Shown here piece by piece: positions 37,413 to 47,760 of a DNA stretch of 64,000 bases; position 1 is the stretch's first letter; each line of letters begins with the position of its first letter. The stretch covers positions 95,570,087 through 95,634,086 of the forward strand of contig CM043966.1 of assembly GCA_014529385.2 (NCBI GenBank). The letters are read 5' to 3'. A program made the position numbers and the translations under genes. A model generated the notes under the pieces. That model did no database searches. It saw only the letters and a list, made by a program, of their open reading frames with translations, and was not told where the DNA came from. Source of the stretch: Adiantum capillus-veneris. Taxonomy: Eukaryota; Streptophyta; Polypodiopsida; Polypodiales; Pteridaceae.

Positions 37413-38923
37413 ATCAGGTTAAGAGGAACAACCTCTCCATCAATGATTATGCTTTGAAGATCAAGAGTATCATTGAGGCTCTTGGATCTATTAAAGTCTC
37501 AGTGGAAGACGATGACATTGTCCGTGCATGCTTGGATGGTCTAGGAGATGAGTATGTACATTTTAGGTCTTCCATGAATACAAGAGACGACATCCCCGTG
37601 TTCCAAGATTTGATTTCTATGCTTATTCTTGAGGAGAAGAACCTTGACACATCTTCTTCTCATGGCAGAAATAATTCTGAACAGGCCTTCTATTCTAACT
37701 CCAACAGAGGTAGAGGTAGAGGTCGTGGTCGAGGCCCAAGGGGTTGCAGGGGACAATTTCTGGAAGGTCAATCAAATCAAAACAATACAGGTGGCAGGGG
37801 AAACCAGTCTCAAGGCAGGGGGAGTCAAAGAGGTCGTGGTGCAGGATCAAGCAGGCAGCAACATACTCCAGATAGTAGAGAATGTTGGACTTGTGGTGAA
37901 AGAGGTCACATGTCACGTGACTGTCCAAAGGGAAAAGCAAGTAGAAAGAGAGAACAGGGCAACTATGCATCTACTAGCAGAGATGCAGATGACAGCAAAA
38001 ACGAGCGCATGTTTGTTATGCAACATGTAATGAATACAATGACTGCAGAGAATTTCACCCAAGATGATGTTTGGTATGTGGATTCAGGTGCCTCTAATCA
38101 CATGACGTCTCGTGGAGAGTGGTTTAGAGATATGCGCAAACCAGATGTGTCAGGCTATGTGCAGACAGGAGATGACACAGCTCACCCCATTGCTCATGTA
38201 GGGGACATACCTCTAAATACGAAGAGTGGGAAATCAAAGTACTTAGCAGATGTACTTCATGTCCCAAACATTACAAAGAATCTTGTTTCTGTTGGACAAA
38301 TGGTTGAGCAGGGTTTGCAGGTTCGCTTCAATCCAAATGGCTGTTATGTAGAAGATTTCCAGAATGGCTGTAAGCTGATCACAGAGGGCAAATGTGTGGG
38401 CAGAATGTTTACGCTGAATGTAGACATGCCTGAGGTAAAAGCTGCATTATTTGCACAGGGCACAGGTGTTGTGGCTGATGTTGACATTTGGCACAAACGC
38501 ATTGGCCATGTCAATGAGCAGAGATTGCGCAGCATGCAATCAAAACAGATTGTAAAAGGTTTGCCCAAATTCAAGGTGGATGGTATGCATAAAGTGTGTG
38601 CAGCATGCCAGTTTGGAAAACAGTCAAAGGGCTCATTTCCACATGAGCGCAATGTATGTAAAAAGCCACTTGAGGTGGTGCACACAGATGTTTGGGGTCC
38701 AACCGATACTGCAAGAATACATGGTTGCAGGTATTATGTCTCTTTCATTGATGACCATACAAGGAAAGTATGGGTCTACTTCATGCGTAACAAAAGTGAA
38801 GTGTTTGGTCACTTTCAAGACTTCAAAGTCATGATTGAGAAGGAGACAGATACGCAAATCAAGACATTGAGGTCAGATGGAGGGGGAGAGTACTTCTCCA
38901 ATGATTTTTCAGATTTTCTGTGA
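37343..38923 (+). CDS. Copia gag C-terminus, protease, first part of integrase
   Basis: This frame carries gag (LSINDYALKIKSI, IVRACLDGLGDEY), a Gly/Arg-rich region (RGRGRGRG), a zinc knuckle CWTCGERGHMSRDC (about 37883-37924), protease DSGASNHM (about 38081), the GAG-pre-integrase motif WHKRIGHVNEQRL (about 38490) and integrase (CAACQFGKQSKGSFP, HTDVWGP at about 38681, FIDDHTRKVWVYF, LRSDGGGEYFS). It ends at an in-frame TGA (38921-38923); the same frame resumes in the next base. Confidence 0.93.
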   Translation: MEKLRQSVRGEHQGQEASTKVELNQVKRNNLSINDYALKIKSIIEALGSIKVSVEDDDIVRACLDGLGDEYVHFRSSMNTRDDIPVFQDLISMLILEEKNLDTSSSHGRNNSEQAFYSNSNRGRGRGRGRGPRGCRGQFLEGQSNQNNTGGRGNQSQGRGSQRGRGAGSSRQQHTPDSRECWTCGERGHMSRDCPKGKASRKREQGNYASTSRDADDSKNERMFVMQHVMNTMTAENFTQDDVWYVDSGASNHMTSRGEWFRDMRKPDVSGYVQTGDDTAHPIAHVGDIPLNTKSGKSKYLADVLHVPNITKNLVSVGQMVEQGLQVRFNPNGCYVEDFQNGCKLITEGKCVGRMFTLNVDMPEVKAALFAQGTGVVADVDIWHKRIGHVNEQRLRSMQSKQIVKGLPKFKVDGMHKVCAACQFGKQSKGSFPHERNVCKKPLEVVHTDVWGPTDTARIHGCRYYVSFIDDHTRKVWVYFMRNKSEVFGHFQDFKVMIEKETDTQIKTLRSDGGGEYFSNDFSDFL

Positions 38924-41030
38924 ATGCATGGTATACACAGGCAGTTTACATGCAGATATACTCCACAGCAGAATGGGGTCGCAGAAAGGAAAAACAGGCA
39001 CATTGCAGAGGTTGCACGTGCATTGATGAATGAGAAGAACATGCCTCATCATTTCTGGGCTGAAGCTGTAAATACAGCTGTGTACATTATGAACAGGACA
39101 CCTACAGCTGCGGTGCATGATGTAACACCTGAGGAAAAGTTTACAGGTACAAAGCCTGATTTGGCACACTTGAAAGTGTTTGGCTGCATAGCTTACGTGC
39201 ATGTACCAGATGAGTTGCGTAGGAAATTGGATCCTAAAGCAGAGAAATGTATTCTTGTGGGATATTCCCTTGAACAAAAGGGGTACAGGTGCTACAATCC
39301 TACTACACGAGAATTACGAGTGAGCAGAGATGTAGTCTTTGATGAGATGAGCAGCTGGTACAGTAATGCACATGGCACTATTGGGGCTGATGTAAAAGAT
39401 GATGTGGTTGTACAAAATGTGAGGCCACAGTCACAGGTTTTGAGTGGACCACAAGAGTCCTCTTCTCGTGGCTCTGTTGAGAAACCATGGAATGGTAGAC
39501 TACGTACGCAGGTTACTCCACCAACAGGTACAGGGAATGTATCACGAAAAGAAAAGGAAAAGGTTGATGAACCTCCCTTTATGGTTGATGCATCATCAGG
39601 TTTTTCACATGTAGACATGGATTCAGATGGTTCTGAACAAAGTCTTGATGAGGAATTTGGAATTCCGGCTGTCAGGACACCTGGTGTAAGGAAAGTACAA
39701 GAAGATGCTAGAGGGCAAAGGAGTGACCCAGGACCGCGCAGATCTAATAGAGTCAGAAATCCAGTTCAGAAATTGACTTATGATGGGTATCTAGCGCATC
39801 ACCAAGCCTACATGGCTAAGGTGATACAGGATGTGGAGCCCACATGTTTTGAGGATGCAGTTGGAAATGTGCATTGGGATGATGCAATGAATGAAGAGAT
39901 GGCTGCATTGGAAGCAAATGACACATGGGAGTTGGTGCCATTGCCAAGTGGCAAGAAAGCTATTGGCTGTAAATGGGTGTATAAAACCAAGCATAAGGCT
40001 GATGGTAACATTGAGCGTCACAAGGCAAAGCTGGTCGCAAAGGGTTATGCACAGACGTATGGCATAGACTATGAGGAGACCTTTGCTCCAGTGGCAAAGA
40101 TGACGACTGTGAGAGCTGTCATAGCAGTGGCTGCATCTAGAGGATGGATTATGCATCAAATGGATGTAAAGAATGCCTCCTTGAATGGTGAGTTGCAAGA
40201 GGAAGTGTATATGGATCAGCCACCTGGTTATGTCGATCCAGGTTACCCAGATTATGTATGCAGACTTCTCAAAGCTTTGTATGGTTTGAAGCAGGGCTCT
40301 AGAGCATGGTATGAGAGGATTGCCAAGTATCTTGTCAGTATTGGTTTTAGGAGAGCTCATGCTGATCATTCACTCTATGTACGTGAGAGTGATGTGGGGA
40401 TTGTGGTCATTACCATATATGTAGATGACCTTATTATTGTTGGTGACAATGCTTTGGAGATTGACCATGTGAAGGGTCTTCTCAAACGGGAGTTTGAAAT
40501 GAAAGATTTAGGCGAGTTGCGCTACTTTCTTGGCATTGAAGTGATCAGGACTCCAGAGGGTGTATGGCTATCACAGAGACAGTATGCTTTGGACATGTTG
40601 TCAAAGTATGGTATGGCTGATTGTAAGCCAATTTCTATTCCCTTGGATGTGAATGCAAAGCTGAGTGCAGAGAAGGGTGATGTTGTTGAGGATGTCAACA
40701 TGTACAGGAAGATTGTGGGTAGTCTAATCTACTTGACTATCACGAGGCCAGACTTGAGCTACACAGTAGGCTTGGAGAGTCAGTTCATGCAACTTCTGAG
40801 GAAGCCACATTTGGATGGAGTACGACGCACACTTAGGTATGTGCAAGGTACTCTTGACTACGCATTGTTCTATGCAGCAGATGCACCATTAGCATTGTAT
40901 GGGTATACAGATGCAAATTGGGCAGGTAGCATTGTTGATAGGAGATCTACGAGTGGCTTCATGTTCTCTTTTGGGAGTGCTGCTGTTACTTGGAGCAGCA
41001 AAAAAAGCAGCCTACGGTTGCTTTATCGAG
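38924..41030 (+). CDS. Copia integrase C-terminus and reverse transcriptase
   Basis: In the same frame as the previous ORF, after TGA 38921-38923. It has PQQNGVAERKNRHI (integrase Glu region), FGCIAYVHVPDE and the GYSLEQKGYRC motif. The RT carries KARLVAKGY-like ERHKAKLVAKGYAQTYG, DVKNASLNGELQEEVYM, LYGLKQGSRAW and the catalytic TIYVDDLIIVGDN (about 40418). The frame runs on to 41206, but from about 41000 (A7 run) the RNase H protein continues in another frame. Confidence 0.93.
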
Positions 41031-41406
41031 CACAGAGGCCGAGTACAGAGGTGCAGCAGTTGCGGCGTGCGAGGTTGCTTGGCTACGCACATTACTTGAG
41101 GACTTGGGAGTGCAGGTGGACCAGCAGATTTTCATCCATTGTGACAACCTCAGCAGCATGCAGTTGGCTAGGAACCCAGTGTTCCATGCCAGGACCAAAC
41201 ACATAGAGGTCCATTACCACTACGTTCGAGAGCGAGTGTTGGCGGGCGACATCGACTTGGTCTACGTCAGCACAGAGGAGCAGATAGCGGATATCTTTAC
41301 CAAGGCCCTCGGAGCTGAGAAGCTTCGACGTTTCCGGACTATGCTTGGACTCTGCGACATGCAGAGCTCGAGGGGGAGTGTTGAGATGTCGAGCTCTACA
41401 CCTTGA
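40990..41406 (+). CDS. Copia RNase H, shifted frame
   Basis: This frame holds STEAEYRGAAVAACEVAWL, FIHCDNLSSMQLARNP, HARTKHIEVHYHYVRE and TEEQIADIFTKALG, the copia RNase H end. The shift occurs at the seven-A run around 40999-41006, where WSSKK in the upstream frame changes to KQPTVALSS. The frame ends inside the 3' LTR. Confidence 0.92.
   Translation: MEQQKKQPTVALSSTEAEYRGAAVAACEVAWLRTLLEDLGVQVDQQIFIHCDNLSSMQLARNPVFHARTKHIEVHYHYVRERVLAGDIDLVYVSTEEQIADIFTKALGAEKLRRFRTMLGLCDMQSSRGSVEMSSSTP
41366..41378 (+). other. Polypurine tract of the copia element
   Basis: GAGGGGGAG directly precedes the 3' LTR start TGTTGAG. Confidence 0.8.
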
Positions 41407-41700
41407 GCTGGCATCCACTACGGGTCTTGGCCGCTTACGGCATTTACTCACTGGCGCGTTAGGTGACCGACACGGAGGATCTCTGCCAGTGATTCTACAG
41501 CTGGACTACACTTATAGTGCCAGCCTAGTACGCTTCTAGCGAGTTCACACTTAGTGACCGCATGTACATATGTGCTACTTTTCAGTTTTAGCACTTAGTC
41601 ATTTTGTACTCTCTTTTCTGTGAAGAAGAAGAAGAAGCTTTCCATCTCTGTGTGCTTTGTGCTTGTCTTGTGTAGCTCTCTTGCATCCTCATTCTTTACA
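41379..41700 (+). repeat. 3' LTR of the copia element
   Basis: 322 bp; three substitutions from the 5' LTR. Confidence 0.96.
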
Positions 41701-43180
41701 GTCTGGAGTCCCACAGCCTCTGCCAAAAAGCTGCCAAGAACTCAACTGTGAGACCCTCCTCCTGCCAATGACGTGCTGCAGCGGGGCGGGCCTCTCTCTG
41801 TGCTGCAAGTATATGACGTCCAAGCCGAACAGTGTACTGAAAGAAAGGGACTCCTGGGCGGTCTGCAGAAGAGAATGGGTCCCTCCATAGCCACTCACCA
41901 GGATCCCACTGTACTCGTGCCAGTGGACAGCACTCCCAAGCCCATAGCCTCCAGTGTCCTGTCTCAAGAGCTGTTGGGTCAGGGTCTATGACGCAAGTCC
42001 TCCCACAGATGCCCACAACTTGGATCCTTTGGAAGCAACACTCTGCTACCTGTGGGGCCTCTACTGCAACTCTCTGTAATCGTCCCCCACCCTGAAGCTC
42101 GAAGAACATGGCTGGGACAGTCTCTGAGCAAGCCCTGACTGAAATGAGAACCTCCAGTCGTGTGAAGGCTCCCATCCACCGGGGTGCTACTGGCTCGAGA
42201 GGCGTGAGCCAATCAGCTGGAACTGACTCTGAGATGTCCTGACACATGCTCTGAACCCCTCTCATGCCCTGTAGCTGGACAACCTGCACCTCCTCTGACA
42301 AACCTGTGAACTCTAGCCAGTCACCTAGAGAGCGCGCTGGACCTGCTGCCATGGGACCCCAAGAAACATGAGGCCTACTCCCGACCAAGTGGCCTCTCTG
42401 AGTGCTAACCATGGGGTTCCAGACGAGGGGCTGCCGTAGGCTCTCCTCCGTGCACGTCGGCTGCCGCTGCACTAGGCCACGCCGCAATAGCTCCCAAGAA
42501 CGAAGCAAACTCACAGCGAATCGGTCCTCCAGTCTCCTGCTCAAACCAACTCGGCGCAACTCTGTAAAGATCCATCTGGTCAAAGGTTGCCAAGGGCCTC
42601 CGGACTGAGGCACCCTGGCACGAAGCCTCTACAACAAGAACTCCTTCCAGGGATTCTCGCCTGGAAGAAGTCCTCTGACGACGAACTTCCCAAGAAGGGC
42701 TTTGCTCTGCTGTGCTGGATCAATGATCCCAAGCCCTCCCTGAGAACAAGGAAGTGTGATGACCGACCAAGCCACCTTGGCTCGGGCAATCTGAGTGTCG
42801 CGACCAGACCAAAGGAAGTTCCTGATCAACCTCTCTACCTGGCTGATGCAAGAACTCGAGAAGATCCAGCAAGAAGTGATGTACCACATAGTCGCCAACA
42901 ACACCTGGTTGGCAACTACTACTCTACCAGCCAGCGAAAGTCGTGCTGAGCTCCAATGTAACAGCTTTCTCCTGATGGACAGGAGAAGAGGAGCAATCTG
43001 CTGCTCGGGGGACAAATCCAAACCAACCTGACAACCCAAGTATCGAACTGCAGTCCCTGGAGGAATCCACTTGAAACCCTCTCCTGGCATCCAATCTGGC
43101 ACAGGAGCACTACCAACTGAGAAAGCCACTGTCTTTCTCCAGTTGATCAGTGCGCCCGATGCACAGCAGAAGGTCTCCAA
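41701..43180 (-). pseudogene. LINE ORF2, post-RT region
   Basis: In a frame shifted from the RT frame: YLGCQVGLDLSPEQQ, then RLSLAGRVVVANQVLLATMW, NFLWSGRD and GGLGIIDPAQQ. A stop lies at 42629-42631, after which the frame continues (to 41701) with basic, Trp-rich sequence. The zf-RVT motif seen in the smaller LINE at 5822-6031 is not reached before the copia junction. Confidence 0.8.
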
Positions 43181-44328
43181 GGCCTGCCCACATCTGTGTA
43201 AATTGGCCTCCTGGCCTCTAAGTACAAGGCTGAGTCGTCGGCAAACTCAGCGTCCAGAAGCTCATCTCCCCGTATAGGGAGTGCTAAGCCCCTCAAACCA
43301 ACCTGCTGTGACACCAAAAATCTGCTCATCGCCTCCGCATAGAACAGAAAGAGAAAGGGGGCAAGAGGACAACCCTGTCTGACCGATCGTGTGAGCATGA
43401 AGCGCTCACCTCTACCTCCTGCCAAAAGCACTTGACTGTGGGCCTGCCTGTACAAAGCTGACACCCCTCTGATCCAAGCCTCTGAGAAGCCCATCCTACA
43501 TAGCGTGCCCTCTAGAAAGTCCCAGTCAACTCTGTCGTATGCCTTCTCAAAATCGAGAAGAAGAATCACAAGGTCCTCCCCACGGAGCCGTGCAAGGGCA
43601 GAAGCCTCCCAAAAAGTGAAGATGTTGTCAAGGATACTGCGTTCCTTGACAAAACCTGTCTGAGTCCCATGTATAAGGCTCTCCAAAAGTGGTTGAGTCC
43701 TCAAACTCAGAGCCTTGGCAAGAATTTTGTAGGCTGAGTTGAGAATGGTGATGGGACGCCACTGTCGAATCTCATCCAAGGAGCCACCCTCCTTTGGAAT
43801 GAGGTAGATCAGGCCATCACTCATGCTATCCGGCATCACTCCTGTGTGTAGAATGTACTGAAAGGCACTACAAAGATCTGGGCCAAGCAGGTCCCAGTAC
43901 TCCAAGAAGAAGGTGAAAGTCAGCCCATCCTCACCTGGACAGCTACCACGAGGGAGGGCCCTGAGGGCCGTGTGCAGCTCCTCAAGCTGAAGAGGTAACT
44001 CAAGCCTCTGTCGCATCTCCTCAGTCACAAGACAAGGCATCTGTGCCCAGACCTGCTCCCTGCATGCATCCTGTCTCTCTGAATTGGGCTCAGCCGACAG
44101 TAGCTCACGGTAAAAGTCAGTAGCAACTGCATGCATATCCTCTGGCTCACAGACAACTGACCCATCGGGTCTCCTCAACTGATTGACCTTGGCATGCGAG
44201 TGCCGAGGTCCCACTGTCTCAAAAAAAACACCTGTCACTCTGTCACCCACCTGAGTCCACTGAGATGCCTGTCGGTGGAAGGCAAACTCATGGCGCCTCT
44301 CCTCTGTGCAAGCAAGCTCCTGTCGAGC
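43147..44328 (-). CDS. LINE ORF2, reverse transcriptase
   Basis: After an in-frame TAG at 44329-44331 the frame continues to 43147. It carries GSCPGEDGLTFTFFLEYW, IYLIPKEGGSLDEIRQWRPI, LLLDFEKAYDRVDWDFL, RQGCPLAPFLFLFYAEAM and the catalytic DAEFADDSALYLE (FADD box), that is RT motifs in order. The frame is lost near 43165 and continues in another. Confidence 0.9.
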   Translation of the reverse strand, partial: ARQELACTEERRHEFAFHRQASQWTQVGDRVTGVFFETVGPRHSHAKVNQLRRPDGSVVCEPEDMHAVATDFYRELLSAEPNSERQDACREQVWAQMPCLVTEEMRQRLELPLQLEELHTALRALPRGSCPGEDGLTFTFFLEYWDLLGPDLCSAFQYILHTGVMPDSMSDGLIYLIPKEGGSLDEIRQWRPITILNSAYKILAKALSLRTQPLLESLIHGTQTGFVKERSILDNIFTFWEASALARLRGEDLVILLLDFEKAYDRVDWDFLEGTLCRMGFSEAWIRGVSALYRQAHSQVLLAGGRGERFMLTRSVRQGCPLAPFLFLFYAEAMSRFLVSQQVGLRGLALPIRGDELLDAEFADDSALYLEARRPIYTDVGRPWRPSAVHRAH

Positions 44329-45384
44329 CTACTGTAGCTGCTCCTCCAACCATGGACTGTCTGGATGCTGCTCCTGCATCCTCTGTAGTGAAGCAATGCC
44401 TCGTCTGAGACGCTGCTCCTCCTCTCTCGCTGCAGCCCGTCGAGCCAAAGACTCCTGGAGAAAGAAGTGGCTAAGCTGAGCTAGGCCTGAGGCCACTCTG
44501 TCTATAGGTGGAGCCTGGCTGTCCATGCCCTCTGTCCATAGAGCCTCGACCCTCTCTCTGAGTGCTGAGTCCAACAAGACCCGCTTTGGGATGCGAAGCA
44601 TCGTGCTCCCACTCCTCTGCCTATCTGCCACTGTGAGGATCACTGGTGCATGGTCCAAGAAGGATGTCCCTGCCAGGATGCCCACTGATCCCCCCAAGTC
44701 ACTGAAGTGGTCACTAGTGGAGAAGCGATCTATGCGCGATAGATTCACTCCTCCCACTCTGCAGTCCGATCTAGAGAAGGCAAGACTCTCTGGAGGCCTC
44801 ACAAAGCCAGAATGCTGCCATGTATCCAAGACCCTCAACGTCATACAAAACCTCTCCCAAGCTGCTAACTCGACTCCATGCAAAGTAGCATGGCTGCCTC
44901 CGATCCTGTCAGAAGGGTCCTCCAACATGTTGAAGTCCCCTCCTACACACCACTGGTCAACCTGTGGCAAAGACTCAACAATCTGTGACCAAAACTCTGC
45001 ACGAGCACTCGCCACATTGGGCGCATAGATGTTCAGGAAACCCACAAGGCTACCCTGAACCTGCATAGTAATCCGCTGAGCCCTGCCTGGTACAATAATC
45101 CCTCTGTCCACAATGGCTTGCTGTAATGAGTCCGCAATAGTCATACATACCCCACCCTGGATGCCTCCAGGTCCAAAAGCAGCTGACCAAAAGGTATCAT
45201 AGCGTCCACGCAAGATCTGACCACATCGCCGAATGCGGCTCTCAGACAAATGGTGCTCCTGAAGCATAAGGAGATCAATCTCTCCTCCCACAAGGCAACG
45301 CTGAAGCTCCTGACGCAATCCGCCCCGCTGTCGCTGAAACTGGGGCCCACCTAGTCCCTGCATGTTCCACGAGACGATCCTCAT
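44329..45384 (-). CDS. LINE ORF2, AP-type endonuclease
   Basis: The ATG at 45384 opens MRIVSWNMQGLGGPQFQR, the endonuclease N-terminus. Further motifs are LLMLQEHHL, FGPGGIQGGVCM, VGFLNIYAPN, CVGGDFNMLEDPSDR, and SRIDRFSTSDHF followed by FLDHAPVILTV, which cover the catalytic Asn, Glu, Asp and His of exo/endonuclease family enzymes. It ends at TAG 44329; the next codons continue in frame, so the stop is a nonsense change. Confidence 0.9.
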   Translation of the reverse strand: MRIVSWNMQGLGGPQFQRQRGGLRQELQRCLVGGEIDLLMLQEHHLSESRIRRCGQILRGRYDTFWSAAFGPGGIQGGVCMTIADSLQQAIVDRGIIVPGRAQRITMQVQGSLVGFLNIYAPNVASARAEFWSQIVESLPQVDQWCVGGDFNMLEDPSDRIGGSHATLHGVELAAWERFCMTLRVLDTWQHSGFVRPPESLAFSRSDCRVGGVNLSRIDRFSTSDHFSDLGGSVGILAGTSFLDHAPVILTVADRQRSGSTMLRIPKRVLLDSALRERVEALWTEGMDSQAPPIDRVASGLAQLSHFFLQESLARRAAAREEEQRLRRGIASLQRMQEQHPDSPWLEEQLQ

Positions 45385-47290
45385 GGGGAGCGAGAGAGAA
45401 TAGATGCTACCGCAGCAGCAAGACGAGCTATCTTCGAAGCAGGCTTGGATGGGGAGTAATCCGCATCCGAGCGTCCTCTAGATAGGTGAGACTGCAGTGA
45501 GTGCCTGGTCCAAGCCCAAGTAGAGCGAGCCGTGCGTAAAGCAACCTCCTCTGTCCAGGAGTCCTCATGAATGAATACATAGCAAGGCAAACACTGTGTA
45601 TCAGCAAAAAAGTACACCACAATGTGTCTACATCCTGCAGAATCTGGGGGTGTCACCGCAAACTTGGCCAGTGGCCACAAAGTCTGCAACAAATCTGTAA
45701 TGCCAAGTTCTCCCATGTGGTGAGAGAACTCGAGAACCTGTGTATGCAACCATCCCACCACTGAGTCGAGGGACCACTCTGTCTCAGTCCTGCCACATAG
45801 GGGGAAGGAGAAACCAACTGCTGAGTCCAAGGCCTCTGTCCCCCTAGCGGCGAGGAACAAAGCGTGGACTCTGAAGCAGGCTGCCTCGTGGTCTGCTGTG
45901 GAATCGCCAAGAAAACGAGTAAACCCGTAATCGAAGAAATCCCAGCGGCGTCGGAGGTCAAAGCTCGTCAAACCACGAGGGATAGCTGCAAGAGGAGAAG
46001 TCTGAATCTGCAGTGGGGGCCGCATGAAGGGCTGACCCTCTCTCGCTAGGCGACTCGTGGCGAAGGTGCTGCCAAGAGATCTCCTGGCCGCCGGCAAGGG
46101 TCCAGTCTCCTGAGCCGACTGTGGTACTAAAGCAGGAGGAGGGGGAGAAGGGGCTGGGGGGGGCGGGGGAGAGGAGAAGCAGGGTGGGGCGGCAGAGATA
46201 TGGGGGGGGCGAGGTGGGGAGTGAGCGGTAGCAGAGGGCGGGGGAGGGCATGAGGAGGAGGAGGGGAGATCGGAAGGCGGAGCGGCTGGCGAGGGTGAAG
46301 CGGAGGTGGTGGCTGGCGTAGGGGGCTCCTCCTGCTCAAGAGGACCAAAGCGGTTCCCCGTGGGAACCCACTACTACTGAGTAGGCACCTGGGGGCCACT
46401 CTGAGTGCCAGGCTGTCGCTGTGGCCCCTGGCGTCGACGGCCACGGGCCTGCTGCCACCCCTCCTCCGCTGGAGCCCCAGGCTCGGAGGGTGGCGCTGAA
46501 TCTGTGCTCTGTGTTGCTGGCTGTGGCTGCGGCCCAGCCTTGGCAGGCTGGGGCTGAGGCTGAGGCTGGGGTGCGGGTCGTGGTCTCCTCCGTGGACAGG
46601 CCTTCGCTAGGTGGCCCATCTGTCTGCAAATGAAGCACTGGTTCGGGAGACCCGAGTACTCCACACTCTGTCTAAACCAACCCCCACTCACCCGAGGCAG
46701 AAGGATGACCTTCGGGAGCGTGTGGGTATCTCTGACCAAAACTCGAACTGAAGGGATGCCAGCCGCCTTGGCAGCTACTGATGCTGCCGTACGAGGTGTC
46801 TCCAGGACAGTTCCGATGGCGGAACCAATCCTGGAGAGAAGTGGAAGGTACTCCCTCCGTAAACCCGGAAAGCAGACTGAGATGGGGACGTCCGCCTCCT
46901 CTACTAGCACATCCGAAGACGGGTCAAAACCATGTTGCCACTGTCGAAAGTGGGCGCGTGATGCTCGGATGGCCAATGGACTCATAGCTATGACCTTGGA
47001 GGCCATCTCGGAAGTCTCGAACTCTGGTAGTACCCCCGTCCGAGAATCTGGACATCCAAGATCTTGCCCACCTCTGCGAGGAGGCGGGCCTGGAGAAGGT
47101 CTCGAAGCTCTCCTCTGCTGGGACGAGTGTCGAGAACCTTGCAGATGACAGAAGTCGCCTGCAAGCGTTCTACCTCTGTGGCAAGGCTCGCTTGCTCTGC
47201 CGGCGTAAGAGCAAGTCGAATGGTGGGCTCAGCGGGGTTGGGCGAGGGGGCTTCATTGGAGTCCCTCTGCGGTGGAGCATGAGCCGCCAT
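45381..47290 (-). CDS. LINE ORF1, gag-like protein with CCHC knuckle
   Basis: The ATG at 47290 begins MAAHAPPQRDSNEAPSP and the N-terminal domain (LLAEVGKILDVQILGRGYY) resembles the DUF4283-type domain of plant LINE ORF1. The frame shifts near 47010 and continues with EMASKVIAMSPLAIRASRAH, DVPISVCFPGLRREYLP, and VRVLVRDTHTLPKVILL. A zinc knuckle CFICRQMGHLAKAC is followed by a Pro/Gln-rich region. Two TAG codons in a row lie near 46374-46379. Then a Pro-rich stretch (encoded by a G-rich strand) and a final domain of about 200 residues (DLRRRWDFFDYGFTRFLGD) end at TGA 45381. At least two breaks make it non-functional. Confidence 0.8.
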
Positions 47291-47760
47291 CTGTGTCTGT
47301 TACTGGTAAAGAAAAGGCAGAGGATCGTCGACGAAAGAAAGGGGGGGAAGACTTGTTGGACCGAGCACGTCAAAGGTGCTGGCGACGCCCGTCAAGCAAG
47401 AATGGAGAGGGAGAAGGCTAACGGTAAAAAGCAAGCGAGGGGGGCGGACAGTGGGAGGGGGCGGGCTGGCGAGGTTGACTGCGGGAGCTGCTTCGGGCTG
47501 GCTGGGCAGCAGGCGGGGCAGCAGGCAGCAACGCGGGGTAGCGCGAGGGGGGGGGGGGGGGGGGAGCGGCAGGGAGAGCTGGCTGAGCTGGGCAGCGGGC
47601 AGTTGCGGGCTGCCAGTGCAGCGGACAATAGCAGGGGTAGCGCGAGGGGAAGGGGGCAGCGCAAGGTGGACAAGCGGGAGAGCAGCGCGAGGGAGTGAGG
47701 GAGGGCGATGGCGCAATGGGGGAGAGGTGCGAGCAGCAGCCAGCCAAGTCAAGTCCCCAT
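47291..47760 (-). other. GC-rich 5' region of the LINE with G18 run
   Basis: Very GC-rich; a run of 18 G on the plus strand (47547-47564) corresponds to C18 in the LINE sense. It probably contains the 5' UTR and promoter of the LINE. No coding function is supported. Confidence 0.5.

Larger units (their letters stand above)
36421..41700 (+). mobile_element. Ty1/copia retrotransposon, young but disabled
   Basis: LTRs of 322 bp (36421-36742, 41379-41700) start TGTTGAG and end TTTACA and differ at three positions (0.9%). The primer site TGGTATCAGAGC (36743-36754) matches initiator-Met exactly, and a purine tract (GAGGGGGAG) precedes the 3' LTR. The coding region holds gag, protease, integrase, RT and RNase H in copia order, broken by a frameshift in gag, an in-frame stop in integrase and a frameshift at an A7 run in RNase H. 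The flanks do not match: gypsy gag on the left (AGAAC), LINE on the right (GTCTG), so there is no target duplication. Confidence 0.93.
41701..47290 (-). mobile_element. LINE (non-LTR) retrotransposon, near full length, 3' end lost
   Basis: Two ORFs read on the minus strand. ORF1 begins at 47290 and ends at the TGA of 45381. ORF2 begins with ATG at 45384, so the stop of ORF1 and start of ORF2 overlap as ATGA. ORF2 carries APE-type endonuclease, RT and the post-RT region, and is cut at 41700 by the copia LTR. No poly(A) tail is present. Both ORFs have several disabling changes. The upstream sequence is GC-rich and may be its 5' UTR. Confidence 0.9.

Noticed and set aside
39791-40369. 192-codon minus-strand frame inside copia pol
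   Set aside because: It is the antisense of the RT region; real RT motifs are in the plus frame.
42387-42949. Plus-strand frames of 68-120 codons within the LINE
   Set aside because: They are the reverse strand of the LINE ORF2, with no domains.
46127-46444. Pro-rich frame within the LINE
   Set aside because: It is another frame of ORF1 on the same strand, produced by G/C-rich low-complexity sequence.
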